A stretch of 64,000 nt of DNA from CAVQND01 sp964653485 (GCA_964653485.1 CAZZFF010000006.1:34597-98596); one strand, 5' to 3'. Shown: positions 1 to 7,788, counted from the first letter of the stretch. Translations and numbers: made by a program. Notes: generated by a model from the letters alone, not told the origin.

Positions 1-783
1 AAAGCGGGTCTCGAAACCCTCCGCGAAAATGTCCTCCAGTTTGGAGGCCAGGGCATGGACGTGGCCGATGCTCGGCGTGCTTGGAGTCATGTTCTGCTCC
101 GCGTTCTTCTGGAACTCCACAAAGTCGAAGTAATAGCCCCGGTCTTTCACGGTGGCGGCCTTGGCGAGGGCAGCGGGGGAGCAGACGAAGAGGGCCGTCC
201 CCGGCGGGAGGGCGAAGGCCTTTTGCGTGCCGGCCAGCAGCACATCGATGCCCAGTTCGTCGAACTTGAGCGGCACGGCGCTCATCGAGCTGACCGAGTC
301 CACGATGAACATCACGTCGGGGTACTTCTTCTTCAAGGCGGCGATCTCATCGATGGGGCTCATCACACCGGTCGAGGTCTCATTATGAATCACCGTCAGC
401 GCGTCAAATTGGCCGGTAGCCAGCTTCTTATCGATGTCGCCCCCGCGAATCGGGCGGCCCCAGGGGACCTGGAGCGCCTCGGCCTCCTTGCCGCACCGCT
501 TCGACACATCGAACCACTTGTCCGAAAAAGCGCCGCACATGCAGTTGAGCACTTTCTTGCCCGTCAAATTGCGAATCGCCCCTTCCATCACGCCCCACGC
601 CGACGAGGTGCTGATGAAAACCAGTTGCCGCGTATATAGAAGTTTTTGGAGCTGGGGCTGGATACTGGCATAAAGGTCTTTGAACCCCTGGCCTCGATGC
701 CCAATCATCGGCGAGCAAAACGCCCGAAAGGTCTTTTCGCTCACCTCAACCGGTCCCGGAATGTGCAGCTTGATGTGTCCCAT
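1..783 (-). CDS. Class V aminotransferase (alanine-glyoxylate / serine-pyruvate type), C-terminus cut by window edge
   Basis: Reading the minus strand from an ATG at 783 gives 261 codons without a stop, running off the left end. The protein begins MGHIKLHIPGPVEVSEKTFR, typical of the PLP-dependent fold-type I family that transfers amino groups between small amino acids and glyoxylate or pyruvate. The PLP lysine is visible in GTQKAFALPPG, preceded by the co-factor aspartate in FIVDSVSSMSAVP. About 120 residues are missing from the usual ~380. It is divergently oriented to the ferritin-like gene at 909. The substrate (serine, alanine or phosphoserine analogue) cannot be told from this part. Confidence 0.88.
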   Translation of the reverse strand, partial: MGHIKLHIPGPVEVSEKTFRAFCSPMIGHRGQGFKDLYASIQPQLQKLLYTRQLVFISTSSAWGVMEGAIRNLTGKKVLNCMCGAFSDKWFDVSKRCGKEAEALQVPWGRPIRGGDIDKKLATGQFDALTVIHNETSTGVMSPIDEIAALKKKYPDVMFIVDSVSSMSAVPLKFDELGIDVLLAGTQKAFALPPGTALFVCSPAALAKAATVKDRGYYFDFVEFQKNAEQNMTPSTPSIGHVHALASKLEDIFAEGFETRF

Positions 784-807
784 AAAGTATGTGATTTTTT
801 CATGACC

Positions 808-835
808 GCCGCAAAATCGCAAGGAGTTTTGCGGC
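808..835. promoter_or_regulatory. Perfect 9-bp inverted repeat between divergent genes
   Basis: GCCGCAAAA (808-816) and TTTTGCGGC (827-835) are perfect inverted copies separated by 10 bp, in the 125-bp gap between the divergent aminotransferase and MbfA-like genes. It could be an operator for a dimeric regulator or a 5' UTR hairpin of the ferritin gene. No known regulator consensus is recognised, so the function is inference only. Confidence 0.35.
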
Positions 836-908
836 TGATTTCTATCGCCATCCGGCCAAGACCGCGTTAGGTTGAACCTGTTGCGTTGACCCTGAAAGAA
901 CACTTTTT

Positions 909-1853
909 ATGCTGTCATTCGAGAGCCTCAGCGAGAAGGAAATCCTCGCCCTGGCTATCTCCCAGGAAGAAGAAGATGCCCGCATTTATGACGATTTTGC
1001 CGATGCGCTGAAGGAGAACTTTCCCGCCCAGGCCGAGCAGTTCAACCAACTCCGGCGCCAGGAAGATGGCCACCGCCATCGGCTGCTGGACCTCTTCCGG
1101 AGCCGGTTCGGCGACCACGTCCCGCTGGTCCGACGCCAGGACGTGCGCGGATTCGTGCGCCGCCGCCCCTTCTGGCAAGTCCGTCCTTTGGGCCTCAACG
1201 CCGCCCGCAAACACGCGGAACTGATGGAGTTGGAGACCAAACGCTTCTACGAGGCGGCCGCGCGCCGCACCACGGATGCCGGCGTCCGCCAACTCCTGGG
1301 CGACCTGGCGGAAGAGGAACGCCTCCACGCCCACACCGCCGAAGGCATGGCCCAGGAAAAGCTGAGCGAAGAAGAATCCGCCCGCCAGAAGCGACTCTTC
1401 ATCCTCCAGGTCATCCAGCCTGGCTTGGCCGGCCTCATGGACGGCTCGGTCTCGACGCTGGCCCCCCTCTTCGCCGCCGCGTTTGCGACCCATAACAGCC
1501 TCGAAACCTTCCGTGTAGGCCTGGCCGCCAGTTTCGGTGCGGGCATCAGCATGGGCTTCGCCGAGGCGCTCTCCGATGATGGCAGCCTCACGGGCCGGGG
1601 ACATCCCTGGGCGCGCGGCACAATCTGTGGTTTGATGACCGCCCTGGGCGGTCTCGGGCATAGCCTGCCTTATTTGATCAATAATTACCGCTTGGCCACC
1701 TGGGTCGCCGTCTGCGTCGTCCTCGTCGAACTCGGCGTCATCGCCTGGGTGCGCCGGCGCTTTATGGATACTCCATGGTCCTCCGCGATAATCCAGGTCG
1801 TCCTCGGCGGCGTCCTGGTCTTCCTGGTCGGAATTCTCATCGGAAGTTCCTGA
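909..1853 (+). CDS. MbfA-like membrane-bound ferritin (rubrerythrin domain + VIT1 domain)
   Basis: The 314-residue protein has a ferritin-like N-terminus (about 1-165) with di-iron ligand motifs such as EEEDARIYDDF, DGHRHR, ELETKRFYE and EEERLHAH. A C-terminal vacuolar-iron-transporter-like membrane domain (about 165-314) has five hydrophobic helices. This order is that of MbfA (erythrin-VIT) proteins, which bind iron and export it across the inner membrane, protecting against iron and peroxide stress in alpha-proteobacteria. The ATG at 909 lacks a clear Shine-Dalgarno. The palindrome at 808-835 lies upstream. The family call is firm; the iron-export role is by homology. Confidence 0.88.
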   Translation: MLSFESLSEKEILALAISQEEEDARIYDDFADALKENFPAQAEQFNQLRRQEDGHRHRLLDLFRSRFGDHVPLVRRQDVRGFVRRRPFWQVRPLGLNAARKHAELMELETKRFYEAAARRTTDAGVRQLLGDLAEEERLHAHTAEGMAQEKLSEEESARQKRLFILQVIQPGLAGLMDGSVSTLAPLFAAAFATHNSLETFRVGLAASFGAGISMGFAEALSDDGSLTGRGHPWARGTICGLMTALGGLGHSLPYLINNYRLATWVAVCVVLVELGVIAWVRRRFMDTPWSSAIIQVVLGGVLVFLVGILIGSS

Positions 1854-1885
1854 CCCGCATCTGTATCTTCCGCGAGATATCCAGA

Positions 1886-2800
1886 CTAATTATGGAATGC
1901 GCGGGGCGGTTTGGTATCGGCCGCGAAATGGAAGGGCTGCCCGCCGATGATCTGATCGCTGGTCATCGTGGGACACCAATATTTCTCGATGTGCCAGCAA
2001 ACCAGGTCGGTGCCGGTGAAGTGGTCCACCCACGGGCGCCGGCGGGAGTTATACATGGTGTCGGTCAGGTCTCGGACGAGCACGACGTTCTGGCCGAGCT
2101 TGACCAACTGCCGGATGGCGAACGGCCGTGCCAGAACGCACATGTTCTCGTGAACGCCCATCACCATCACGTTGGTGATGCCGCGTTGACGCATGAGGTA
2201 ATAAGCCTCCGCGTTGTCCGTGATCGCGTCGCCGTCCTGAACCTGGAGCGTTGCGATTTCACGGGACCAGGGGAAGGGCGGCCACTTGCCCTCCTGGCAG
2301 CGCGGCACATCGTCGCAGCCGCCATCGGAGTCATCGATTGGCAACGGCGGCTCAACTCGGGGTTGGCGCGCAACCCATCGCTGCATCATCGGCTCCAAAT
2401 CCACCTTCGGGGCGTTCTGTGCCAGGCTTCGGCCCGGGGCGGTCCGGTAAAAGTCCATCGTCTCGCTCGGACAGTGGATGACAAGCACCCCACGGCGGCG
2501 GAGTTCGGCAATGACCTGGTTCATGCGGGGCGCCATTTCGGCCACGCGGGCCGTCGCCCCCCGGCACCAATGCTTGTCCCACATGTCGCATATCACCACG
2601 GCCGTGGCGTGAGGCTCCCAGTTCGTAGCAGTCTCCACGTGGCGCCACTGGCCGCTGCCCGGTTCGGTTTCGACCAATCGCCGGAAGCGCAGTGAAAGAG
2701 CTTGGGAAGTCCCCCCGCTCGCGGCGACCGCATTCCAGGCTGTCGCGCCGATCAGCGCCAGCGCGGCCAGCGCAAGCCAATTCGTTTTCATCGTCTTCAT
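1886..2800 (-). CDS. Secreted isochorismatase-fold cysteine hydrolase
   Basis: The 304-residue protein starts MKTMKTNWLALAALALIGAT, a signal peptide, so the ATG at 2800 is chosen over an upstream in-frame codon at 2833. The mature part has the isochorismatase-like fold: VVICDMWDKHW holds the catalytic Asp and VMGVHENMCV the nucleophilic Cys. Proteins of this type in Planctomycetes and Verrucomicrobia are predicted exported amidases of unknown substrate. An insertion (about residues 140-175) rich in acidic residues and Cys is unlike the compact cytoplasmic members. The gene is convergent with mbfA and divergent from the crcB unit. Confidence 0.8.
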   Translation of the reverse strand: MKTMKTNWLALAALALIGATAWNAVAASGGTSQALSLRFRRLVETEPGSGQWRHVETATNWEPHATAVVICDMWDKHWCRGATARVAEMAPRMNQVIAELRRRGVLVIHCPSETMDFYRTAPGRSLAQNAPKVDLEPMMQRWVARQPRVEPPLPIDDSDGGCDDVPRCQEGKWPPFPWSREIATLQVQDGDAITDNAEAYYLMRQRGITNVMVMGVHENMCVLARPFAIRQLVKLGQNVVLVRDLTDTMYNSRRRPWVDHFTGTDLVCWHIEKYWCPTMTSDQIIGGQPFHFAADTKPPRAFHN

Positions 2801-2925
2801 ATTATTTATCCGTAACTGTTTCCACAATGCCAATCAGGGCAGTCTCGGCTTTGTCCAGAAGTCCAGAACCCCTTGAACAAAATGCGCTTGCAACAAATGC
2901 TCCTCTAATGTTGATTTGAGGCGCA

Positions 2926-2996
2926 ACGGCAGTGGAGTTTGCCGTCCCTGCGGGGAAAACCGCCTGAATGTCCTTCAGAGTCGATGACTCCTACCA
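2926..2996 (+). ncRNA. Fluoride riboswitch (crcB motif) upstream of crcB
   Basis: The stem GGCAG/UUGCC (2928-2932 with 2939-2943) closes the loop UGGAGU, identical to the Bacillus cereus crcB aptamer. An AAAAC-CGC junction, a CUGAA/UUCAG hairpin and AUGACUCCUACC follow. GGAGU in the loop can pair with ACUCC (2987-2991) as the conserved pseudoknot. The next gene is the fluoride channel crcB. There is no terminator. Instead ACTCCTAC (2987-2994) can alternatively pair with GTAGAAGT (3010-3017) over the weak ribosome-binding site, giving a plausible translational ON switch. A weak promoter TTGCAA-17-TTGATT (2888-2916) would start RNA close to the aptamer. Confidence 0.92.
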
Positions 2997-3022
2997 TGAA
3001 AGACGTCCAGTAGAAGTTGCTT

Positions 3023-3421
3023 ATGGTTGTATATCTATGGCTGGCTTTGGGCGGTGCGCTCGGCACGATCGCGAGGTACGCTTTGAACGGCGTGATTTCG
3101 GAGCGTTTCGGCCAAACATTCCCCCTGGGCACGATGGTGATTAACGTCACAGGTTCATTCATCATCGGCCTGTTCGCGCAACTCACGGCGCCGGAAGGAC
3201 GTTGGCTCGTCTCGCCGACTTTCCGTGTTTTCTTCATGGTGGGTATCTGCGGTGGGTACACGACCTTTTCTTCCTTCAGTCTGCAGACGCTGAACCTGGT
3301 GCGGGACGAGGAGTGGCTTTACGCCTCGCTGAACATCCTCTTGAGCGTCGCTCTCGGCTTGGCGGCGGTTTATCTGGGGCACGTCCTGGCCCTCAAGCTC
3401 AGTTCAACGAAAGGTCTCTGA
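3023..3421 (+). CDS. crcB: Fluoride ion channel/exporter CrcB (Fluc)
   Basis: The 132-residue four-helix membrane protein has the Fluc signature: GGALGTIARY (Arg18), GTMVINVTGSF (Asn41) and GICGGYTTFSSFS with the two pore phenylalanines Phe82 and Phe85. Fluc proteins form dual-topology dimers that let fluoride leave the cytoplasm. The ATG at 3023 is preferred over an in-frame TTG at 3017. It lies directly behind a fluoride riboswitch and one base before a DUF190 gene, the usual crcB partner. Function and regulation agree, so this call is very secure. Confidence 0.96.
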   Translation: MVVYLWLALGGALGTIARYALNGVISERFGQTFPLGTMVINVTGSFIIGLFAQLTAPEGRWLVSPTFRVFFMVGICGGYTTFSSFSLQTLNLVRDEEWLYASLNILLSVALGLAAVYLGHVLALKLSSTKGL

Positions 3422-3422
3422 T

Positions 3423-3785
3423 ATGCACCTGCCTCACGATGCCATGTTGCTGAGGATCTTCATTGGCGAAGCTGATCGCTGGAAACATAAACCCCTTTAC
3501 GAGGCCCTCGTTCTGAAGGCTCGGGAGATGCACATGGCTGGCGCGACGGTGTTGCGGGGGTCCCTGGGCTTTGGAAAATCAAGCCGCCTCCACACGGCGA
3601 AAATCCTGCGTCTCTCCTTCGATTTGCCGGTGGTCATCGAAATTGTCGACACAGAAGAGAAGTTGAACGACTTCCTGCCCGTGCTGAATGAGATGATGGG
3701 CGCGGGGTTGGTCACGCTGGAAAAGGTGAGGGTGATCCATTACCGGGCGGGCGACGATGTCGAGACTCCGCCGCCCGAGATCTGA
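3423..3785 (+). CDS. DUF190 (PII-like) protein, partner of crcB
   Basis: The 120-residue protein starts MHLPHDAMLLRIFIGEADRW and continues with KPLYEALVLKAREMHMAGAT and VVIEIVDTEEKLNDFL, the DUF190/COG1993 pattern, a small ferredoxin-like fold related to PII signalling proteins. It begins one base after the crcB stop, so the two are co-transcribed. DUF190 genes are regularly found beside crcB, but their exact job (sensor or modulator of the channel) is not established. The second fluoride riboswitch begins 44 bp downstream. Confidence 0.9.
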   Translation: MHLPHDAMLLRIFIGEADRWKHKPLYEALVLKAREMHMAGATVLRGSLGFGKSSRLHTAKILRLSFDLPVVIEIVDTEEKLNDFLPVLNEMMGAGLVTLEKVRVIHYRAGDDVETPPPEI

Positions 3786-3796
3786 GCAATCTCATC

Positions 3797-3825
3797 TTGC
3801 CTGGAGAGACCGGCGAGAGTAGTCT
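3797..3825 (+). promoter_or_regulatory. Possible promoter just before the second fluoride riboswitch
   Basis: TTGCCT (3797-3802), a 17-bp spacer and TAGTCT (3820-3825) would place the transcript start at about 3831, the first base of the riboswitch stem. The match is only moderate, so read-through from crcB-DUF190 is an equal possibility. Confidence 0.4.
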
Positions 3826-3827
3826 TT

Positions 3828-3889
3828 TCGAGGCAATGGAGTTTGCCTCCTGCGGCACAGGAAATCGCCTTTGGCTAATGACTCCTACC
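3828..3889 (+). ncRNA. Second fluoride riboswitch (crcB motif), upstream of MoxR-phosphoesterase-dynamin unit
   Basis: The stem GAGGCAA/UUGCCUC (3830-3836, 3843-3849) closes the loop UGGAGU. A CUGCGGCACAG hairpin, GAAAUC, a GCC-UUU-GGC hairpin and UAAUGACUCCUACC follow. The last element and the loop are identical to the B. cereus aptamer, and GGAGU can form the pseudoknot with ACUCC (3881-3885). The RNA lies between DUF190 and a MoxR ATPase gene, not before a transporter. ACTCCTACC can alternatively pair (one bulge, one mismatch) with 3910-3919, just ahead of the ATG at 3928, again suggesting control of translation. Confidence 0.9.
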
Positions 3890-3927
3890 GAGCAGAGATT
3901 GAGTGTCATGGCAGAGAGTTGGAAAAA

Positions 3928-4947
3928 ATGACGAACCCAGCATCTCCATTGTCGAGGGGATTGAACGCACCGAAGATGACCATTTCTCCGATCGCTCAGT
4001 CCAAAGGGCTTTCTCCAGAAGAAGCAGGCGAGGTCGCCCGCGAGATCATCGGCAACGTGGAGCGAGTCATCGTCGGCAAGCACGAGCAGGTCACGCTGGC
4101 CGTTGCCACGCTGTTTGCGGAAGGGCACCTCTTGGTGGAGGATATCCCGGGCGTCGCCAAAACGATGCTCGGGCGGGCGCTCGCCCAGAGCGTGGGCTGC
4201 ACGTTCAAGCGCATCCAATGCACCCCGGACCTGAGACCGTCCGACGTTCTCGGAGAGCCGTTTACCGACCCGGAAACGGGGCGGGCGGAATACCGATTCG
4301 GGCCGTTGTTCGCGCAAATCGTTCTGGTGGACGAGATCAACCGGGCCAGCCCGCGCACCCAGGCGGCCATGCTCGAAGCGATGGGGGAGGGAATGATCTC
4401 GGTGCAGCGAGTCACTTATCCCATGGAGCGGCCGTTCATGGTGATCGCCACGCAAAACCCCATCGAGCACGAGGGCACTTTCCACCTGGCGGAGGCGCAG
4501 TTGGATCGATTCCTGATTCGGCTCAGCCTGGGCTACCCTTCTCTTGCGGACGAAAAGCTGATGTGCCAGCGTTTTCAGTTCGGTCACCCGATTGAAACGC
4601 TTAAACCCGTCGTCACGCCGGACCGCATCATGAGGTGTCAGGAGGCGGTGCGCGCGGTGCGGCTCGATTCGGAGGTGTGCGATTACATCCTGGCCCGCGT
4701 GCGGCAAACCCGCGGGCATCCCGGCCTGGTGCTCGGCGCCAGCCCGCGCGGCTCCCTGGGGTTATTTCGCATGGCCCAGGCCATGGCCGCGATCCAGGGC
4801 GTGGATTGTGTGTCCGTCGCCCAAGTCGACGCGTTGGCGGAACGGACCTTGGCGCACCGTCTCATCTTGCGGCCCGAGCGAAAGGAGCGATGGCGCGATA
4901 GCGCCCAGGTGATTCAGGAGATTCTCGCGGGAACGAAGACTGAGTGA
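3928..4947 (+). CDS. MoxR-family AAA+ ATPase under a fluoride riboswitch
   Basis: The 339-residue protein has Walker A EDIPGVAKT (71-79), Walker B VLVDEINRA (132-140), sensor 1 IATQNP (173-178) and LDRF near 192-195, all typical of MoxR. These are AAA+ chaperone-like ATPases that normally act on von Willebrand A-domain proteins to mature enzymes or envelope complexes. Its usual partners (DUF58 or VWA genes) are absent. Next come a phosphoesterase fusion and a dynamin-like GTPase. An in-frame TTG at 3871 is rejected because it lies inside the riboswitch, leaving ATG 3928, with ATG 3976 as alternative. Co-regulation with fluoride export is inferred from the riboswitch. Confidence 0.9.
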   Translation: MTNPASPLSRGLNAPKMTISPIAQSKGLSPEEAGEVAREIIGNVERVIVGKHEQVTLAVATLFAEGHLLVEDIPGVAKTMLGRALAQSVGCTFKRIQCTPDLRPSDVLGEPFTDPETGRAEYRFGPLFAQIVLVDEINRASPRTQAAMLEAMGEGMISVQRVTYPMERPFMVIATQNPIEHEGTFHLAEAQLDRFLIRLSLGYPSLADEKLMCQRFQFGHPIETLKPVVTPDRIMRCQEAVRAVRLDSEVCDYILARVRQTRGHPGLVLGASPRGSLGLFRMAQAMAAIQGVDCVSVAQVDALAERTLAHRLILRPERKERWRDSAQVIQEILAGTKTE

Positions 4948-4958
4948 CTGGATGAGTG

Positions 4959-6086
4959 ATGAAAATCCTGCTTGTTTCAGACATTCATGGGAACTGGCCG
5001 GCGCTGCAAGCCGTGTTGGCCGCCGAACCGGGGGCGGACCAGGTTCTGTGCCTCGGAGACCTGGTCGACTACGGGCCTGAACCCGCGGAATGTGTGGCCT
5101 GGGCCATGCGGAACCTCACCCCGGATTGGCTGGTGCAGGGCAACCATGACCGTGCCGCCGCCCTGGACGAGAGTTCCCGCTCCTCGGCCGCTTACGAAGC
5201 CCTGGCAGCGGCGACCCAGGCGCTCAGCCGGCAGGTCCTGACGCCGGAGATGAAGCAGTTCCTGGCGGGCCTCCAGACCTTGCAGCGATTTCAGCTTGAT
5301 TCGGCCATCTGCGTGGCTTGCCACGCGGTGCCCTCGGACCCGCTCTATCTTTACCTGCCCGAGAACGGGCCGATGACAGTGTGGGAGTCGGAGTTGAACT
5401 CGGTGAAGTTGCCGGATTTCCTCTTTGTCGGGCACACGCATCTGCCGATGAAGACCCGCATCCGGCGGACGCTGGTGGTCAACCCCGGCAGCGTCGGGCA
5501 GCCCAGAGACGGCGACCCGCGCGCGGCCTACGCAATATGGGACGACGGCGAGGTCACTCTTCGCCGGGCTGCCTATGACGTTGAGAAAACCGTTGCGGCC
5601 TATCAGGGACTCGGGCTCGAACCGCGCATTGCGGACACGCTCGCGGAGGTGCTGCGCACGGGCGGGCATCTGGCGCTGGACCAAACCCCCGAGGAGCTTT
5701 TCAATGCTTACTGCCAAACGCACCCTGACAAATTGGCGGCCCTGTTTTACCTCCAGCAATTGCTCAACCGCCGGATTGGGGTCGATACGGATACGATGGA
5801 TGACGCGCAGCGCCAGCAATGGATGTTGAACTACTGCCGCGCGTTGACCCAGGAGGCCGCCAGGCTGACGGACTGCATGCCATGGAAGTGGTGGGCCAGC
5901 CACCAGAAGTTCGACAGGCGGAATGCCCGACTCGAGATCGCGGAGGTCCTGCATTTTGTCATTTCCCTGGCGCAAGTAATGGAAATCACCCCCGAAGAGC
6001 TTTTCGAGACTTACACGAAGAAAGCACCCGGTCAATCCGGCCCAGCGGGAATCCGGCTCCAAGGTGGAAGGCCACCGCGACAATGA
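4959..6086 (+). CDS. Calcineurin-like phosphoesterase fused to a dUTPase/MazG-like helical domain
   Basis: Residues 1-245 are a metallophosphoesterase of the YfcE/MJ0936 type, with metal ligands in SDIHGN (Asp8, His10), GDLVDYGP (Asp34), GNHD (61-64) and GHTH. Residues about 250-356 resemble the all-alpha dimeric dUTPase family: LQQLLNRRIG, PWKWW (308-312), EIAEVLHFVISLA and TPEELFETYTKK. The family's metal motifs ExxE and ExxD appear as Glu299-xx-Arg302 and Glu326-xx-Glu329, so catalysis there may be altered or lost. The ATG at 4959 follows moxR by 11 bp. The natural substrate is unknown; a nucleotide or phosphoester house-cleaning role is inference. Confidence 0.82.
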   Translation: MKILLVSDIHGNWPALQAVLAAEPGADQVLCLGDLVDYGPEPAECVAWAMRNLTPDWLVQGNHDRAAALDESSRSSAAYEALAAATQALSRQVLTPEMKQFLAGLQTLQRFQLDSAICVACHAVPSDPLYLYLPENGPMTVWESELNSVKLPDFLFVGHTHLPMKTRIRRTLVVNPGSVGQPRDGDPRAAYAIWDDGEVTLRRAAYDVEKTVAAYQGLGLEPRIADTLAEVLRTGGHLALDQTPEELFNAYCQTHPDKLAALFYLQQLLNRRIGVDTDTMDDAQRQQWMLNYCRALTQEAARLTDCMPWKWWASHQKFDRRNARLEIAEVLHFVISLAQVMEITPEELFETYTKKAPGQSGPAGIRLQGGRPPRQ

Positions 6087-6113
6087 CCAGCGAGAATTCG
6101 CGGGTTTTGTGTG

Positions 6114-7787
6114 ATGACAGTCAACGGCATTCTTGATCGGGTTTCGGACCTGGCCGGCGAGTTGAAGCTGGCGAATCTTCAGCCCCAGATTGCCGCTTGC
6201 CGGAGGCTATGCAACGGAAGCCACAGCATCGACGTGGCGGTATTTGGCCGCTTCAAGGCCGGCAAGAGTTCGTTCCTCAACAGCCTGACGGGGCGGGCGG
6301 TCCTGCCCATCGGGGTGGTGCCGCTTACCGCGGTGGTAACGCGGCTGCGCTACGGGCCGGCGGAGAGGGCCGAGGTGTGTTTCCTGAACGCGACGACGCA
6401 AGCGGTATCTATCGAGGAAATCGGCCTCTACGTTGGCGAGGACGCCAATCCCAACAACGACAGACAGGTCGCCTCGGTTGAAGTCGAGTTGCCGGCGCTC
6501 AAGGGGCTCGAGCCATTGCAATTCGTGGATACGCCGGGCCTGGGCAGCGCCTTCACCCACAATACTCAAGTCACGCTCCAATGGCTGCCAAACGTCGGCG
6601 CGGCGCTGGTGGCGGTCAGTTGCGACGCCCCGCTCTCCGAACGGGACCTGGCGCTGCTCGAAGAACTGCGGTCGCACACGCCCAGGATCGTGCTGTTGCT
6701 GACCAAAGCGGACCTGCTGAACGAGGCACAACGGGCCGAGGTGCTTGAGTTCGTCCGGCGGCAGTTGGCCCGCAAATGGGCAGACGCGCTGCCGGTGTTT
6801 TTTTATTCTGTGCGGCCCGAAGAGTCCGTTCTAAAAGCTCGGATCGAGGAGGAGTTGTTTCTCCCACTCATCCGGAACCGGGACCAGGCGGCCGGTCAAA
6901 TCGCGCGGCACAAGCTGCTGTCGCTTGTCGGCCAGGCGCACAGCTACGTGCAGGTTGCTCTGGCCGCCGCGACGCAAGCCGACTCCGCGCGCCAGGCCCT
7001 GCGGGCGGGCCTGGCGGAGGAGCGCCGACAGTTTGATCTGCTTCGCGCGGAGCTCAATGTGCTCGCCCGCGAATGGTCCGCCAACGCGCTGGATTGGTCT
7101 CTGGCCCAGCTCGGCCCGACTCAGCAAGAACTCCAGGCCAGGGTCACCGCGGAGTTGCGGGGGCAGTTGTCCCGCTGGCATCTGCGCCTGCCCCCGCTGC
7201 TGGAGGCCTGGCGTAAATGGCTTGGGCAGTTTCTCAACCGGGAGTTGAGCGAGGTGTCGTGCGCCCAACAGGCCATGTTCCGATCGCCGCTGCACAAGGC
7301 CCGCCAACATCTCACGCGCACGCTCCAGGCGTTTCACGACCGGCTGGCCGGGCGCGTGAAGGCGGCGGTGGGGGTGTCCCTCGCCCCGCCGGAGTTCACC
7401 CTCGAAGCGCCCGAACCATCCGCCCCGCCGGTGGACGTGGGCTATGCCTTCGACGTGGCTTTCAGCATGGCTGGACACTTGATTCCTCTCGCGGCATTCA
7501 GGCGGCCCATCGAAGGAATCCTGCTTCGCAAGGCGCGCTGGGAAGTGGAGAAGAACCTCTCACGCCTGGCGGCGGACTGGCGCGATCGGGTCGCCGCGGG
7601 CATCAACCGGTTGACCCGCCAGGCTGAACAACAGGCCCTGGAGGAACTGAGCGCGCTCGAAGAGCTCGCGGCGCGCTCCGGGTCAAGCGCGGCCGAGCTG
7701 GGACATATCATGGAAAACCTCGAACAATGTCAAAGGATGTTGCGCTCCGAGCGCCCGGAAGAGCAGCCGGCTGATGTGAGAGGGTAG
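6114..7787 (+). CDS. Bacterial dynamin-like GTPase
   Basis: The 557-residue protein has a G domain with P-loop GRFKAGKS (45-52), switch I VVPLTAVVT (Thr72), DTPGLG (139-144) and TKAD (197-200), the pattern of bacterial dynamin-like proteins. It then has long helical, Ala/Leu/Arg-rich segments (about 260-430 and 480-557) expected to form the stalk. A hydrophobic stretch (MAGHLIPLAAF, about 450) may touch membrane. Such GTPases remodel or protect membranes. It is the third gene of the riboswitch-headed unit, 27 bp after the phosphoesterase. Its link with fluoride stress is a prediction from position only. Confidence 0.85.
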   Translation: MTVNGILDRVSDLAGELKLANLQPQIAACRRLCNGSHSIDVAVFGRFKAGKSSFLNSLTGRAVLPIGVVPLTAVVTRLRYGPAERAEVCFLNATTQAVSIEEIGLYVGEDANPNNDRQVASVEVELPALKGLEPLQFVDTPGLGSAFTHNTQVTLQWLPNVGAALVAVSCDAPLSERDLALLEELRSHTPRIVLLLTKADLLNEAQRAEVLEFVRRQLARKWADALPVFFYSVRPEESVLKARIEEELFLPLIRNRDQAAGQIARHKLLSLVGQAHSYVQVALAAATQADSARQALRAGLAEERRQFDLLRAELNVLAREWSANALDWSLAQLGPTQQELQARVTAELRGQLSRWHLRLPPLLEAWRKWLGQFLNRELSEVSCAQQAMFRSPLHKARQHLTRTLQAFHDRLAGRVKAAVGVSLAPPEFTLEAPEPSAPPVDVGYAFDVAFSMAGHLIPLAAFRRPIEGILLRKARWEVEKNLSRLAADWRDRVAAGINRLTRQAEQQALEELSALEELAARSGSSAAELGHIMENLEQCQRMLRSERPEEQPADVRG

Positions 7788-7788
7788 A

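Noticed and set aside
55..639. Plus-strand open frame of 194 codons
   Set aside because: It is the complement of the class V aminotransferase gene, whose minus-strand sequence has clear family motifs.
3871..3927. Upstream TTG start for the MoxR gene
   Set aside because: It lies inside the second fluoride riboswitch, so a later ATG (3928) is used.
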